Shown one piece after another: positions 15,823-24,199 of a DNA stretch of 64,000 bases. The notes below the pieces were generated by a model. That model saw only the letters and a program-made list of their open reading frames with translations, was not told the origin of the DNA and did no database searches. This DNA is from Nonomuraea turcica (GTDB lineage: Bacteria; Actinomycetota; Actinomycetes; Streptosporangiales; Streptosporangiaceae). The DNA is taken from assembly GCF_030718205.1 (NCBI RefSeq), contig NZ_JAUZQF010000032.1, positions 38,918 to 102,917 of the forward strand, read 5' to 3'. The translations under genes were made by a program, and so were the position numbers. How positions within the stretch are numbered: the first letter of the stretch is position 1; each line of letters opens with the position of its first letter.

Positions 15823-16053
15823 TTACATTCGCTCAGGTCGAGGAGGCGCGGCCGGGACGACCTTGGCCGCCACCAGCGTCTCCTCAAGAATCTCCACCAG
15901 CGTGCCGTCTTTTTTACGAAGTCTGAGCACGCCAGACTCCCAGGACTCGAGGATCCCTACCGCATCGCGATACCCTCCAGGTACGCGCCTGCGTGTGGTG
16001 ATCCGTTTACCTGTGTCCTGACTTGTGATCGCGATAACGAGGCGTGCGGCCAC
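15823..16053 (-). CDS. Stand-alone SH3-like domain protein (Rv0428c N-terminal type)
   Basis: 76 residues, GTG start at 16053 with a GGAGGG ribosome site 7-12 bases upstream. The sequence pattern (RITTRRRVPGG, then AVGILESWESGVLRLRKKDGTLVEI, ending VPAAPPRPE) looks like the SH3-like barrel that precedes the GNAT domain in Rv0428c-type acetyltransferases. Here the frame stops at a TAA before any acetyltransferase domain, and the next gene is an unrelated binding protein. In relatives a GNAT gene commonly lies at this spot beside fdxA, so the protein may be a remnant that is still translated. Confidence 0.6.
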   Translation of the reverse strand: MAARLVIAITSQDTGKRITTRRRVPGGYRDAVGILESWESGVLRLRKKDGTLVEILEETLVAAKVVPAAPPRPERM

Positions 16054-16158
16054 GAGTTTGCCACCCTCCGTTTCGGCCAGCTGGCAAGCACGGCAATACT
16101 AGGGCGTAGCAAACCGCGGTCAGACTCATGCCATGGTGCGGAGAAGAAGGAGCTCGAG

Positions 16159-16485
16159 GTGACCTACGTCATCGCGCAGCCTTGCGTGGACGTCCTGGAC
16201 AAGGCGTGCATCGAGGAATGCCCCGTCGATTGCATCTACGAGGGCGAGCGCATGCTTTACATCCACCCCGACGAGTGCGTGGACTGCGGCGCGTGTGAGC
16301 CTGTATGCCCCGTCGAGGCGATTTTCTATGAGGACGACCTTCCCGAGCAGTGGAAGGACTACTACAAGGCGAACGTGGACTTCTTCGAAGACCTCGGCTC
16401 GCCCGGTGGTGCCTCCAAGGTCGGGAAGATCGACAAGGACCACCCGGTGGTGGCCGCCCTGCCGCCGCAGGCTGAGGACCACTAA
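16159..16485 (+). CDS. fdxA: 7Fe ferredoxin
   Basis: 108 residues from the GTG at 16159, preceded by GAAGAAGGAG. It is a small electron carrier. The cysteine pattern CVDVLDKACIEECPVDC followed by CVDCGACEPVCPVEAI matches seven-iron ferredoxins with one [3Fe-4S] and one [4Fe-4S] cluster, as in mycobacterial FdxC/FdxA. The acidic C-terminal extension (KANVDFFEDLGSPGGA) is also typical. It lies just ahead of dapC, the usual actinobacterial order, but a strong terminator separates them. Confidence 0.93.
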   Translation: MTYVIAQPCVDVLDKACIEECPVDCIYEGERMLYIHPDECVDCGACEPVCPVEAIFYEDDLPEQWKDYYKANVDFFEDLGSPGGASKVGKIDKDHPVVAALPPQAEDH

Positions 16486-16502
16486 CCGGTCCTGATACGC
16501 CT

Positions 16503-16537
16503 CGCGAGGGGGCATCCGGTCCGGATGCGCCCTCGCG
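16503..16537 (+). terminator. Strong hairpin terminator after fdxA
   Basis: Bases 16503-16510 (CGCGAGGG) pair with 16530-16537 (CCCTCGCG), and 16512-16518 (GCATCCG) with 16522-16528 (CGGATGC). One G-G mismatch lies between the two helices and the loop is three bases. CTTTTC follows a few bases later. It ends the fdxA transcript just before dapC, whose start is about 40 bases further on. Confidence 0.75.
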
Positions 16538-16578
16538 GCGTGTGCTTTTCGTACGGCAATGCGACACCCTGGAGAACC

Positions 16579-17649
16579 GTGAACAACCTGCCCGACTTCC
16601 CCTGGGACCGGCTGGAGCCGTACAAGGAGCGCGCGCTCGCACATCCCGACGGCATCGTCGACCTCTCGATCGGCACGCCGATCGACTCCGTGCCCGAGGT
16701 CGTCATGAACGCCCTCGTCCAGGCCGCCGACAGCCCCGGCTACCCGTTCACCCACGGCACCAAGGCGCTGCGCGAGGCCGCGGCGGGGTGGCTGCGGCGC
16801 AGGCACGGCGTCACCGTCGAGCAGCAGGACGTGCTCCCGCTGATCGGCTCCAAGGAGTTCGTCGCCTGGCTGCCCACCTATCTCGGCGCCCGGCGCGTGG
16901 TCTTCCCCGAGCTGGCCTACCCCACCTATGACGTGGGCGCCCGCCTGGCCGGGGCCGTGGCCACGGCCTCCGACAGCACGCTCGCGCTCGGCCCCGAGCA
17001 GGTGGACCTGCTCTGGGTCAACTCGCCCGGCAACCCCACCGGCCGGGTGCTGCCCGCCGAGCACCTGCGCAAGGTCGTCTCCTGGGCCCGCGAGCGCGGC
17101 ACGATCGTCGCCTCCGACGAGTGCTACATCGAGCTCGGCTGGGAAGAGGAGCCGGTCTCGATCCTCCACCCCGACGTCTGCGGCGGCTCCCACGAAGGGC
17201 TGCTCGCGGTTCACTCACTCTCCAAGCGCTCCAACCTGGCCGGCTACCGTGCCGGGTTCGTGACGGGCGATCCCGTCCTGGTCAAGCGGCTGCTGGAGAT
17301 CCGCAAGCACGCGGGCATGATGATGCCGGCCCCCGCGCAGGCCGCGATGACGGCCGCGCTCGGGGACGACGCGCACGCCGACGCCCAGCGCGAGCTCTAC
17401 GCCGCGCGCCGCGCCCTGCTGCGGCCCGCGCTGGAGCAGGCGGGCTGGCAGATCGACCATTCGACGGCAGGGCTCTACTTCTGGGCATCGAACGGGCAGA
17501 ACGCCTGGGACCAGGTAGGCAAGCTTTCCGAAATCGGTATTCTGGTCGCCCCCGGCGAGTTCTACGGAGCGGCAGGTGCGCGGCACATCCGGATCGCCGT
17601 CACCGCCACTGACGAACGCATCAGTGCGGCGGTGCGCCGCCTCCAGTAG
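16579..17649 (+). CDS. dapC: N-succinyldiaminopimelate aminotransferase
   Basis: 356 residues from the GTG at 16579, with GGAGA just upstream; earlier in-frame codons lie inside the fdxA terminator. A fold-type I PLP aminotransferase converting N-succinyl-2-amino-6-ketopimelate to N-succinyl-LL-diaminopimelate. Visible features: VDLSIGTPIDSVPEVV near the N-terminus, the substrate/PLP stretch WVNSPGNPTG, SDECYIELGW with the PLP-contact Asp/Tyr, and SLSKRSNLAGYR carrying the Schiff-base Lys. Position next to fdxA and close to dapD/dapE supports DapC over other aminotransferases. Confidence 0.9.
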   Translation: MNNLPDFPWDRLEPYKERALAHPDGIVDLSIGTPIDSVPEVVMNALVQAADSPGYPFTHGTKALREAAAGWLRRRHGVTVEQQDVLPLIGSKEFVAWLPTYLGARRVVFPELAYPTYDVGARLAGAVATASDSTLALGPEQVDLLWVNSPGNPTGRVLPAEHLRKVVSWARERGTIVASDECYIELGWEEEPVSILHPDVCGGSHEGLLAVHSLSKRSNLAGYRAGFVTGDPVLVKRLLEIRKHAGMMMPAPAQAAMTAALGDDAHADAQRELYAARRALLRPALEQAGWQIDHSTAGLYFWASNGQNAWDQVGKLSEIGILVAPGEFYGAAGARHIRIAVTATDERISAAVRRLQ

Positions 17650-17726
17650 GATCGCCCGTCAAAAGCAAGCCAACAAATCGATAAGGGCTTACGCCGAGGC
17701 AGGCCGCGAGTGGAGCGAGCTGATCG

Positions 17727-18389
17727 ATGAGCGTGACCTCCATGGTCGTACTCGGGCTGAGCATCGCCCTGGTCCTCCTGCTGCTGGGAGCCTTCGTGGC
17801 CACCTTGCGGCAAGACAGGAAGGGCCGCACGAGCACGCCGCCGCCGGTGGTCGAGGTCGCTTCCGTCGAGACCCCCATGCCGGCTCCGGTCAGCGTGCCG
17901 GGGCAGGCCGGCACCGATTACATCGACCCGCGCACGATCCAGGTGGGTGATCGGATCGAAGTGCTCGGGTCGCCCGCCCGTGTGCTGGGCGCCATGCACA
18001 TTTCGTGGCAGGGGCAGCAGTGGACCGAATACCTGTTGCGGGATGCTTCCCGGCGCCGCCAGTGGCTCTCGGTCGAGGTGCGTGCCGGCGAGCGGCCGCA
18101 TTTGGAAGTGTTGCTCTGGAACGACGTGCCCACGCAGGGCATGATCCCGGCCAAGAGCATGCTGATCATGGAGGGCGTGGAGTTCTTCCCGATCGAGCGG
18201 GGCACGGCGGCGTTCCGGAGCGAGGGAGACACCGGTAACCCCGATCGGGGATTGCTCGACTTCGCCGACTACCGCGCCTCCGACGGACGGTTGCTGTCCT
18301 TCGAACGCATTCAGGGCAGCGGCTGGACGGCCAGCTACGCCCAGCCCTTGCCGCCCGGCTCCATCTCCATCGTCCGCCGCGCCTCGTAG
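17727..18389 (+). CDS. DUF4178-like membrane-anchored protein
   Basis: 220 residues, ATG start preceded by GGAGCGAG. One N-terminal membrane helix (about residues 5-25), a Pro-rich linker, then a soluble domain of about 150 residues beginning IQVGDRIEVLGSPARVLG and containing a QWTEYLLRDASRRRQWLSVE block. This resembles DUF4178 domains, which have no assigned biochemical role. No catalytic residues could be identified. A small CCCGC/GCGGG hairpin (18395-18408) separates it from the convergent gene. Confidence 0.65.
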   Translation: MSVTSMVVLGLSIALVLLLLGAFVATLRQDRKGRTSTPPPVVEVASVETPMPAPVSVPGQAGTDYIDPRTIQVGDRIEVLGSPARVLGAMHISWQGQQWTEYLLRDASRRRQWLSVEVRAGERPHLEVLLWNDVPTQGMIPAKSMLIMEGVEFFPIERGTAAFRSEGDTGNPDRGLLDFADYRASDGRLLSFERIQGSGWTASYAQPLPPGSISIVRRAS

Positions 18390-18408
18390 CGCACCCCGCC
18401 GGAGCGGG

Positions 18409-19218
18409 TCAGGAGAGCTCGACCTGGGCGGTGCCGGACGTGTCGCCGGCTTTCCAGCCTTCCAGCTCGACGTCGTTGGACCACGTGGCGCCGCTGTAGC
18501 GGACCTGGCTCAGCGCGTATTTCTCGGCGTGGGCCACCGACCAGGCGGCGATCAGCCACCCGCGCTTCTTGCTGACGATCGCGGTGCTGCCCAGCGCCCG
18601 GGCGAGCTGCTTGCGTGCCTCGGTCGTCTTGGGCCGCGGCGCCGGGGTCTTGGCCGTCGGATACCAGCAGTGCACGGCCTGCGGCACCCGGCCGGTGAAG
18701 GCCGCGGCGAGGATCTTGGCCTCCCCCTCGTGCGGCGCGTACGCGTAGCCGCCTGCCGAGCGCTGCACCGCCTGGGCCGCCTCCGCCAGGGGGATCTTCC
18801 GGTAGTTCTTCACCTTCACCAGGGCGGCGAAGAACTTGTTCGTGGCGTAGACGGGGTCCATGAGCTGCTCCTTGCGGCCCCACCCCTGCGACTCGCGCTG
18901 CTGGAACACGCCCACCGAGTCACGGTCACCGTATTCCAGGTTCAGCAGCTTCGACTCCTGGATCGCGGTCGCGTAGGCGATGACCACGGCCCGCTCGGGC
19001 AGCTTCCTGCGCGCCGCCACGGCGGCGATCGTGGCGGAGATCTGCGCCTGCTCTGGTTGGAGCTCACGGACGCCGTCGGGGGTGCGCACGACGCAGTAGG
19101 GGTCCGGCACCGCCAGCGGCGTCGCCTTCTTCAGCAGGTGGTAGACGCCCACGGATATGCCCACGGCGAGCACGACCATGATGATCGCGATGGTGATGAC
19201 TCCACGGGAGAACCGCAT
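18409..19218 (-). CDS. Membrane-anchored lysozyme-fold-like protein
   Basis: 269 residues from the ATG at 19218, giving a basic start and one membrane helix (about 8-29). The extracytoplasmic part contains AIQESKLLNLEYGDRDSVG and VFQQRESQGWG, with a Glu in the position used by lytic transglycosylase-like folds (AIQESKL) and the Gly/Gln-rich active-site strand. The following repeats of helices (YATNKFFAALVKV, AEAAQAVQRSAGG) also fit a goose-lysozyme-like fold. Catalysis is inferred, not proven. The start is divergent from dapD with about 45 bases between. Confidence 0.6.
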   Translation of the reverse strand: MRFSRGVITIAIIMVVLAVGISVGVYHLLKKATPLAVPDPYCVVRTPDGVRELQPEQAQISATIAAVAARRKLPERAVVIAYATAIQESKLLNLEYGDRDSVGVFQQRESQGWGRKEQLMDPVYATNKFFAALVKVKNYRKIPLAEAAQAVQRSAGGYAYAPHEGEAKILAAAFTGRVPQAVHCWYPTAKTPAPRPKTTEARKQLARALGSTAIVSKKRGWLIAAWSVAHAEKYALSQVRYSGATWSNDVELEGWKAGDTSGTAQVELS

Positions 19219-19262
19219 GCGCACCCTGAAAAACCTACCCGGCCTGGATAAGCTCCGTGGCC

Positions 19263-20096
19263 ATGAGTGACGTGAGCACCTCCACACCGATATCCCCGGC
19301 CATAGACAAGCTGTGGGAGCGTCGCACGGAGCTGTCGACCTCCGACGTCGACGCGCGCCACACGGTCGTCGGCGCGGTGGATCAGCTCGACAAGGGCGAG
19401 GCCAGGGCGGCTCGCCTGGTGGACGGCGAGGTCGTGGTGGACGAGCGCGCCAAAAGGGCGATCCTGCTCGCCTTCAAGGTGCTGGGCATGGCGCGGTCCC
19501 AGGTGGGCGACTTCCATCACCACGACAGGATCCCGTTGAAGAGCTCGTTCGACGGGGTGCGGGTGGTGCCGGGCGCGATCGCCCGCTGGGGCGCCTATCT
19601 GGCGCCCGGGGTGGTGCTGATGCCGTCGTTCACCAACATCGGGGCGTACGTGGACGCCGGGACGATGGTCGACACCTGGGCCACGGTAGGATCATGCGCC
19701 CAGATCGGACAAAACGTGCATCTTTCCGGCGGTGTCGGCATCGGCGGCGTGCTGGAGCCGCCCAACGCCGTGCCGGTCGTCATCGAGGACGAGGCGCTCA
19801 TCGGCAGCCGGGCGATGATCGTCGAGGGCGCCCGGGTGGGGCAGGGCGCGGTCGTCGGCGCCGGCACGATCCTGTCGGGCACGATCCCGGTGATCGACGT
19901 GGAGACGGGCGAGGAGCTGGCCCGCGGCAGGATCCCCGACTGGTGCGTGGCGGTCGGGGGCACCAGACAGAAGGAATACCCCGGAGGCACGTTCGGGCTG
20001 CCCTGCGTGCTGGTGATCAAGCGGCTGAAGCCGGGGCAGCGGCACGACAAGGCGGCGCTCAACGAGGTGCTGCGGGAACACGGAGTGAACACCTGA
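19263..20096 (+). CDS. dapD: Tetrahydrodipicolinate N-succinyltransferase
   Basis: 277 residues from the ATG at 19263 (a GTG at 19257 is two codons upstream). It transfers succinate from succinyl-CoA to tetrahydrodipicolinate in lysine/meso-diaminopimelate synthesis. The left-handed beta-helix hexapeptide repeats run from about residue 100 to 230 (YLAPGVVLMPSFTNIGAYV, IGQNVHLSGGVGIGGVLEP), with the C-terminal GGTRQKEYPGG block. The length and motifs match the Escherichia coli type rather than the longer type found in Mycobacterium and Streptomyces, which is unusual. It overlaps dapE by one base. Confidence 0.9.
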   Translation: MSDVSTSTPISPAIDKLWERRTELSTSDVDARHTVVGAVDQLDKGEARAARLVDGEVVVDERAKRAILLAFKVLGMARSQVGDFHHHDRIPLKSSFDGVRVVPGAIARWGAYLAPGVVLMPSFTNIGAYVDAGTMVDTWATVGSCAQIGQNVHLSGGVGIGGVLEPPNAVPVVIEDEALIGSRAMIVEGARVGQGAVVGAGTILSGTIPVIDVETGEELARGRIPDWCVAVGGTRQKEYPGGTFGLPCVLVIKRLKPGQRHDKAALNEVLREHGVNT

Positions 20097-21151
20097 TGCT
20101 GGACCTGACGCAGGACGTACGCGCGCTCACCGCCGCGATCGTGGACATCGAGTCGGTGAGCGGCGACGAGCGGGCGCTGGCCGACGCGGTCGAGCGGGCC
20201 CTGTCCCCGCTGCCGCACCTGAAGGTGGAGCGGTCGGGGGAGACCGTCGTGGCCCGCACCCACCTGGGACGCGCCGAGCGCGTGCTGATCGCCGGGCACC
20301 TCGACACCGTCCCCGTGGCCGCCAACCTGCCCAGCCGGGTGGACGGCGACCTGCTCTACGGGTGCGGCACCTCCGACATGAAGGCCGGCGTGGCGGTCGC
20401 GCTCAAGCTGGCGGCCACCGTGCCGGCGCCCAACAAGGACGTGACCTACGTCTTCTACGACTGCGAGGAGGTCGAGGCCGAGCGCAACGGCCTCACCCGG
20501 GTGGCCAGGGACCACGCCGACTGGCTGCTGGCCGACTTCGCGGTGCTGATGGAGCCGACCGACGGCGTGATCGAGGGCGGTTGTCAGGGCACGCTGCGCG
20601 CCGATGTCACCGTGACGGGCAAGCGGGCGCACAGCGCCAGGTCGTGGTTCGGGGTCAACGCCATTCATGGGATCGAGCCGGTGCTGGCCCGGCTGAATGC
20701 CTACGAGCCGCGCCGGCCGGTCGTGGACGCGCTCGAATACCACGAGGGACTCAACGCGGTCGGCGTGCGGGGCGGCGTGGCCGGCAATGTCATCCCGGAC
20801 GAGTGCGTGGTGACGGTCAACTACCGGTTCGCGCCCGACCTGTCGATCGAGCAGGCGCAGGAGCACGTACGGGAGGTGTTCGACGGGTTCGCGGTGAGCT
20901 TCGTGGACGCCGCGCCGGGGGCCAGGCCGGGGCTCACGCATCCGGTGGCGGCGGCGTTCACCGCGGCCGTCGGCGGCACGCCGCGGGCCAAGCTGGGCTG
21001 GACGGACGTCGCCCGCTTCTCCGCGCTGGGCGTGCCGGCCGTGAACTACGGGCCCGGCGATCCGAACCTCGCGCACCAGCAGGGCGAGTACGTGTCGCTG
21101 TCGAAGATCGTCGAGAGCGAGCGTGCGATGCTGGACTGGCTCACAAAATGA
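20096..21151 (+). CDS. dapE: Succinyl-diaminopimelate desuccinylase
   Basis: 351 residues; its ATG shares the A of the dapD stop (TGATG), so the two are translationally coupled. M20 dizinc peptidase releasing succinate from N-succinyl-LL-diaminopimelate. Metal-site motifs: AGHLDTVP (His and Asp), GCGTSDMKAGVAV (bridging Asp), YDCEEVEAERNG (general-base Glu and ligand Glu), and a C-terminal PAVNYGPGD with a His in LAHQQGEY. The dimerisation domain lies at about 175-290, including KRAHSARSWFG. Length fits the actinobacterial enzyme. Confidence 0.92.
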   Translation: MLDLTQDVRALTAAIVDIESVSGDERALADAVERALSPLPHLKVERSGETVVARTHLGRAERVLIAGHLDTVPVAANLPSRVDGDLLYGCGTSDMKAGVAVALKLAATVPAPNKDVTYVFYDCEEVEAERNGLTRVARDHADWLLADFAVLMEPTDGVIEGGCQGTLRADVTVTGKRAHSARSWFGVNAIHGIEPVLARLNAYEPRRPVVDALEYHEGLNAVGVRGGVAGNVIPDECVVTVNYRFAPDLSIEQAQEHVREVFDGFAVSFVDAAPGARPGLTHPVAAAFTAAVGGTPRAKLGWTDVARFSALGVPAVNYGPGDPNLAHQQGEYVSLSKIVESERAMLDWLTK

Positions 21152-21196
21152 AAGTGGCCCTCCTCGCCGGCCATTTGGCGGGGAAGACCACTTTCA
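21149..21196 (+). terminator. Long hairpin terminator overlapping dapE stop
   Basis: TGAAAGTGG (21149-21157) pairs with CCACTTTCA (21188-21196), and an inner TCCTCGCC/GGCGGGGA helix extends the stem. The first three bases are the dapE stop codon. No T-run follows. The next stretch, to 21381, contains no gene; it holds a T-rich patch near 21265 and a small ACCCC/GGGGT hairpin (21284-21301) ahead of the next gene. Confidence 0.7.
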
Positions 21197-21381
21197 GTCC
21201 CGAGCAGCACCCTCGACGATTAGACGCGGGCTAGTCGAAATCCGGTTCCCTGGTTTCTTCAAGATTTTTTCTGCGGATGTTCTACCCCGCTTACCTGGGG
21301 TTTCGCCCGCAGGAGGCAATCTAGGCAGCCGAACGGGTAGGAGCGCGGGCCTGGACACGGCCGCAGGCGAGAGGGACTAGC

Positions 21382-22188
21382 GTGATCCGCATGGAACAAA
21401 TACGTCGAGAACGCCGCCAGGGCCAGGCCGTGGTCCGTGGCAACCTCGTCCCCACCTCCACCCATGACGAGCGGCTGCTCGCCCGTCAGGGACCCTCCGA
21501 CTGGGTCCACATGGACCCGTGGCGAGTGCTGCGCATCCAGGCGGAGTTCGTCGAAGGATTCGGGCAGCTGGCCGAGCTGCCGCCGGCGGTCACGGTCTTC
21601 GGCTCGGCGCGCACCGGCCCCGACTCGTCCGACTACGAACTGGGCCGGGCACTCGGCCGGGCGCTGGCCGAGGCCGGCTACGCCGTGATCACGGGTGGCG
21701 GGCCCGGTGTCATGGAGTCGGCCAATCGGGGCGCGCGTGACGTGGATGGCGCGATCTCGGTCGGGCTCGGCATCGAGCTGCCGTTCGAGCAGCGCATGAA
21801 CGACTACGTGGACCTCGGCATCGAGTTCCGCTACTTCTTCGTGCGCAAGACGATGTTCGTGAAGTACTCGTGCGGTTTCATCGCCCTGCCCGGTGGCTTC
21901 GGCACGCTGGACGAGCTGTTCGAGGCTCTGACGCTGGTGCAGACCGCCAAGGTCACGTCCTTCCCCGTGGTGCTCATGGGCTCCGAGTTCTGGGGCGGGC
22001 TGCTGGAGTGGATCAAGGGCACCCTGCTGGGCACCGGCAAGATCGCCTCCCACGACCTCGACCTGATCACCGTCACCGACGACCCCGTCGAGGCCGTGCG
22101 CATCATCGTGGAGGCCGACCTGGCCCGCTCCCAGCAGCGCGGAGAAGAACTGGAGGCCGCCGCCGCGCAGACTGCGGAGCCCCAATAG
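21382..22188 (+). CDS. LOG-family (TIGR00730-type) nucleotide phosphoribohydrolase-like protein
   Basis: 268 residues from the GTG at 21382 (ATG at 21391 is the alternative; GAGAGGG lies 7 bases before the GTG). Rossmann-like fold of the lysine-decarboxylase-misnamed LOG family, whose studied members cleave cytokinin riboside monophosphates or related nucleotides. The signature PGGFGTLDELFE is at about residues 171-182, preceded by TGGGPGVMESANRGA. The extra N-terminal 60 residues (RRERRQGQAVVRGN) are typical of the longer bacterial subtype. The mycobacterial counterpart at this position is Rv1205. Substrate here is unknown. Confidence 0.85.
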   Translation: MIRMEQIRRERRQGQAVVRGNLVPTSTHDERLLARQGPSDWVHMDPWRVLRIQAEFVEGFGQLAELPPAVTVFGSARTGPDSSDYELGRALGRALAEAGYAVITGGGPGVMESANRGARDVDGAISVGLGIELPFEQRMNDYVDLGIEFRYFFVRKTMFVKYSCGFIALPGGFGTLDELFEALTLVQTAKVTSFPVVLMGSEFWGGLLEWIKGTLLGTGKIASHDLDLITVTDDPVEAVRIIVEADLARSQQRGEELEAAAAQTAEPQ

Positions 22189-22199
22189 GCTTCCTCACC

Positions 22200-22784
22200 G
22201 TGAACATCTGCGTCTTCTGCGCCTCCAGCCTGCACATCGACGACAAATACCTCGAGCTGGCCGGGCAGGTGGGCACCGAACTCGCCAAGCGCGGGCACAC
22301 CATCGTGAGCGGCGGCGCCACCGTCTCCTGCATGGGCGCCGTCACCTCGGCCGCCCGCGCCGCCGGCGGGCGGACGATCGGCGTGATCCCTCAGGTCCTG
22401 GTGGACATCGAGATCGCGGACGAGGAGTCCGACGAGCTGATCGTCACGACCGGCATGCGCGAGCGCAAGGGCCTCATGGACGCCCGCTCCGACGCGTTCC
22501 TCGTGCTGCCCGGCGGCATCGGCACGTTGGAGGAGCTGTTCGAGATCTGGACCGCGCGCACGATCGGCATCCACGACCGTCCCCTGGTGGTCCTCGACCC
22601 CTGGGGCCTGTACGAGCCGCTCAGGCAGCTGATCAGCAACATGTACGACGAGGGCTTCACCCGGGCCGCCGTCTTCGACGCGATCTCCTGGACCACCACG
22701 GTCGAGGAGGCGATCAGCCGCCTGGAGGCCCGCCCCCGCCCGGTCCGGCCCAGCGTCACCGAGCTCGGCGAGTCCACCGGCTGA
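22200..22784 (+). CDS. LOG-family protein, short type
   Basis: 194 residues from the GTG at 22200, 11 bases after the previous gene. It belongs to the same superfamily as its neighbour but has the short cytokinin-activating layout: VNICVFCASS at the start, SGGATVSCMGAVTSAA, then ERKGLMDARSDAFLVLPGGIGTLEELFE. The PGGxGTxxE motif and the preceding Arg/Lys are intact, so phosphoribohydrolase activity on a nucleoside monophosphate is plausible. Two different LOG subtypes in tandem suggest distinct substrates rather than a recent duplication. Confidence 0.83.
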   Translation: MNICVFCASSLHIDDKYLELAGQVGTELAKRGHTIVSGGATVSCMGAVTSAARAAGGRTIGVIPQVLVDIEIADEESDELIVTTGMRERKGLMDARSDAFLVLPGGIGTLEELFEIWTARTIGIHDRPLVVLDPWGLYEPLRQLISNMYDEGFTRAAVFDAISWTTTVEEAISRLEARPRPVRPSVTELGESTG

Positions 22785-22792
22785 CCAGCGCA

Positions 22793-22808
22793 CTGTCCGC
22801 CCGGACAG
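22793..22808 (+). terminator. Small perfect hairpin after LOG gene
   Basis: CTGTCCG (22793-22799) and CGGACAG (22802-22808) form a 7-base inverted repeat with two bases between, directly after the LOG stop. No T-run follows. It could attenuate read-through into the next gene. Confidence 0.4.
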
Positions 22809-22835
22809 GCACGAGCTGAGGCAAGTGCGGACCTC

Positions 22836-23651
22836 ATGCCCCGATGGTATGAGTACGATGCCAATGTGCTGGTCATACTCGCCATCGCCGCCATCGCCAT
22901 CCTGGCCTGCGTGGTCCTGGTCTCCCTCGGCAGGGGCGGAGAGCTGACCGAGTTCCCGCCCGACGTGCCGCCGCTCGACCTGCCCGAGCCGGGGCAGCTC
23001 ACGGCGGTCGACTTCATGGCGCTCCAACTGCCGGTCAACCTCGTCGGCTACCACACGGCGAGCGTCGATGAGACCCTGCGCCGGGCCGCCAACGCGATCA
23101 GTGCCCGGGACACGCGGATCGCGGTGCTGGAGCAGCGGGTGTCCGAGTTGCTGTCGAGCCGGCTGCACGCGCGCCAGGAGGTGTACGCGGCGCCGGGTGG
23201 CGCTCTGCGTACCGATCACTCGCCCGAGGCGCCGGCCGTCGCCAGAGAGCTTCCGGAGTCGGGTGACCCTATGTCGGCGAGCGGCACGACGCTGTCCTGG
23301 GGCCAGGGGGCCAACGCGGCGCACGCGCAGGGAAGCCCGGAGTGGCGACTGCAGGCGGGCAACGGCGCCGCCTCCTCCGCCGAGGAGCCGTCCGCGAGCG
23401 ACGGCCCGGCTTTCTATGACGAGGAGCCGTCCGCCGGCGGAGAGACCGCCGACCGGCCCGATGACCTCGACGACCAGGCGCATGACTTCGACGACCAGGC
23501 GCACGATCTCGACCACGAGCCGGGCGAGACGGCCGACGAGGCGAAGGCCGGGGACGAGGCCGGCGCATCGGACGTGCCGGAGGGCGAGACCGGGGCCGCC
23601 GAGCAGCGCGTACGCGCCACGCTGGGCAAGGACGGGGACGAGCGTCCGTGA
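22836..23651 (+). CDS. DivIVA-domain-like membrane-anchored protein
   Basis: 271 residues. The ATG at 22836 is chosen; a GTG at 22866 would begin right at the membrane helix (VLVILAIAAIAILACVVLV) and is also possible. After the helix comes a short DivIVA-like segment: LPVNLVGYHTASVDETLRRAANAI and a coiled coil with RDTRIAVLEQRVSEL. The remaining 160 residues are acidic, Asp/Glu/Ala-rich and apparently disordered, with repeated DDQAHDFDDQAHDLDHE. DivIVA proteins bind curved membrane and organise polar growth; a minor membrane-tethered member is likely. It overlaps tag by 4 bases. Confidence 0.65.
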   Translation: MPRWYEYDANVLVILAIAAIAILACVVLVSLGRGGELTEFPPDVPPLDLPEPGQLTAVDFMALQLPVNLVGYHTASVDETLRRAANAISARDTRIAVLEQRVSELLSSRLHARQEVYAAPGGALRTDHSPEAPAVARELPESGDPMSASGTTLSWGQGANAAHAQGSPEWRLQAGNGAASSAEEPSASDGPAFYDEEPSAGGETADRPDDLDDQAHDFDDQAHDLDHEPGETADEAKAGDEAGASDVPEGETGAAEQRVRATLGKDGDERP

Positions 23652-24199
23652 CCGAGCCCATCCGCTGCAGCTGGACGGGCATGTCGGATCCGATCTACCT
23701 GACCTACCACGACGAGGAGTGGGGCCGCCCGCTCAAAGGCGACGACGCGGTGTTCGAGCGGGTCGCGCTGGAGTCGTTCCAGTCGGGCCTGTCGTGGCTG
23801 ACGATCCTGCGTAAGCGGGACAACTTCCGCGCCGCGTTCGACGGCTTCGCCATCCACAAGGTGGCCGCCTATTCCGAGCGGGACGTGGAGCGGCTGCTCG
23901 GCGACGCGGGCATCGTCCGCAACCGCGCCAAGATCGAGGCGGCGGTCCACAACGCCAGGGCCGCGCTCGACCTCCCCGACGGCCTGTCGGAGCTGGTGTG
24001 GCGCTTCGCCGACCCCGGCGCGCCGGTGCCCAAGACGATGGCCGACGTGCCCGCCACCACTCCCGGCTCCAAGGCACTGGCCAAGGAGCTGAAGAAGCAC
24101 GGCTTCAAGTTCGTCGGGCCGACCACGGCCTACGCGCTCATGCAGGCCATCGGCCTGGTCAACGACCACCTCCAGGACTGCGTGGCGCGTACACGCTGA
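23648..24199 (+). CDS. tag: DNA-3-methyladenine glycosylase I
   Basis: 183 residues, GTG start overlapping the previous stop by 4 bases (GTGA). Base-excision repair enzyme removing 3-methyladenine. Diagnostic features: CSWTGMSDPIYLTYHDEEWGRP at the N-terminus (Cys zinc ligand, Glu-Trp of the base pocket), LESFQSGLSWLTILRKR, and the C-terminal GFKFVGPTTAYALMQAIGLVNDH with the His zinc ligand. Length is normal. The 3' end overlaps the convergent polysaccharide lyase gene by 41 bases. Confidence 0.93.
   Translation: MTEPIRCSWTGMSDPIYLTYHDEEWGRPLKGDDAVFERVALESFQSGLSWLTILRKRDNFRAAFDGFAIHKVAAYSERDVERLLGDAGIVRNRAKIEAAVHNARAALDLPDGLSELVWRFADPGAPVPKTMADVPATTPGSKALAKELKKHGFKFVGPTTAYALMQAIGLVNDHLQDCVARTR

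Noticed and set aside
21197..21381. Riboswitch in the leader of the first LOG gene
   Set aside because: Short hairpins occur, but no conserved core of a known riboswitch class was recognised.
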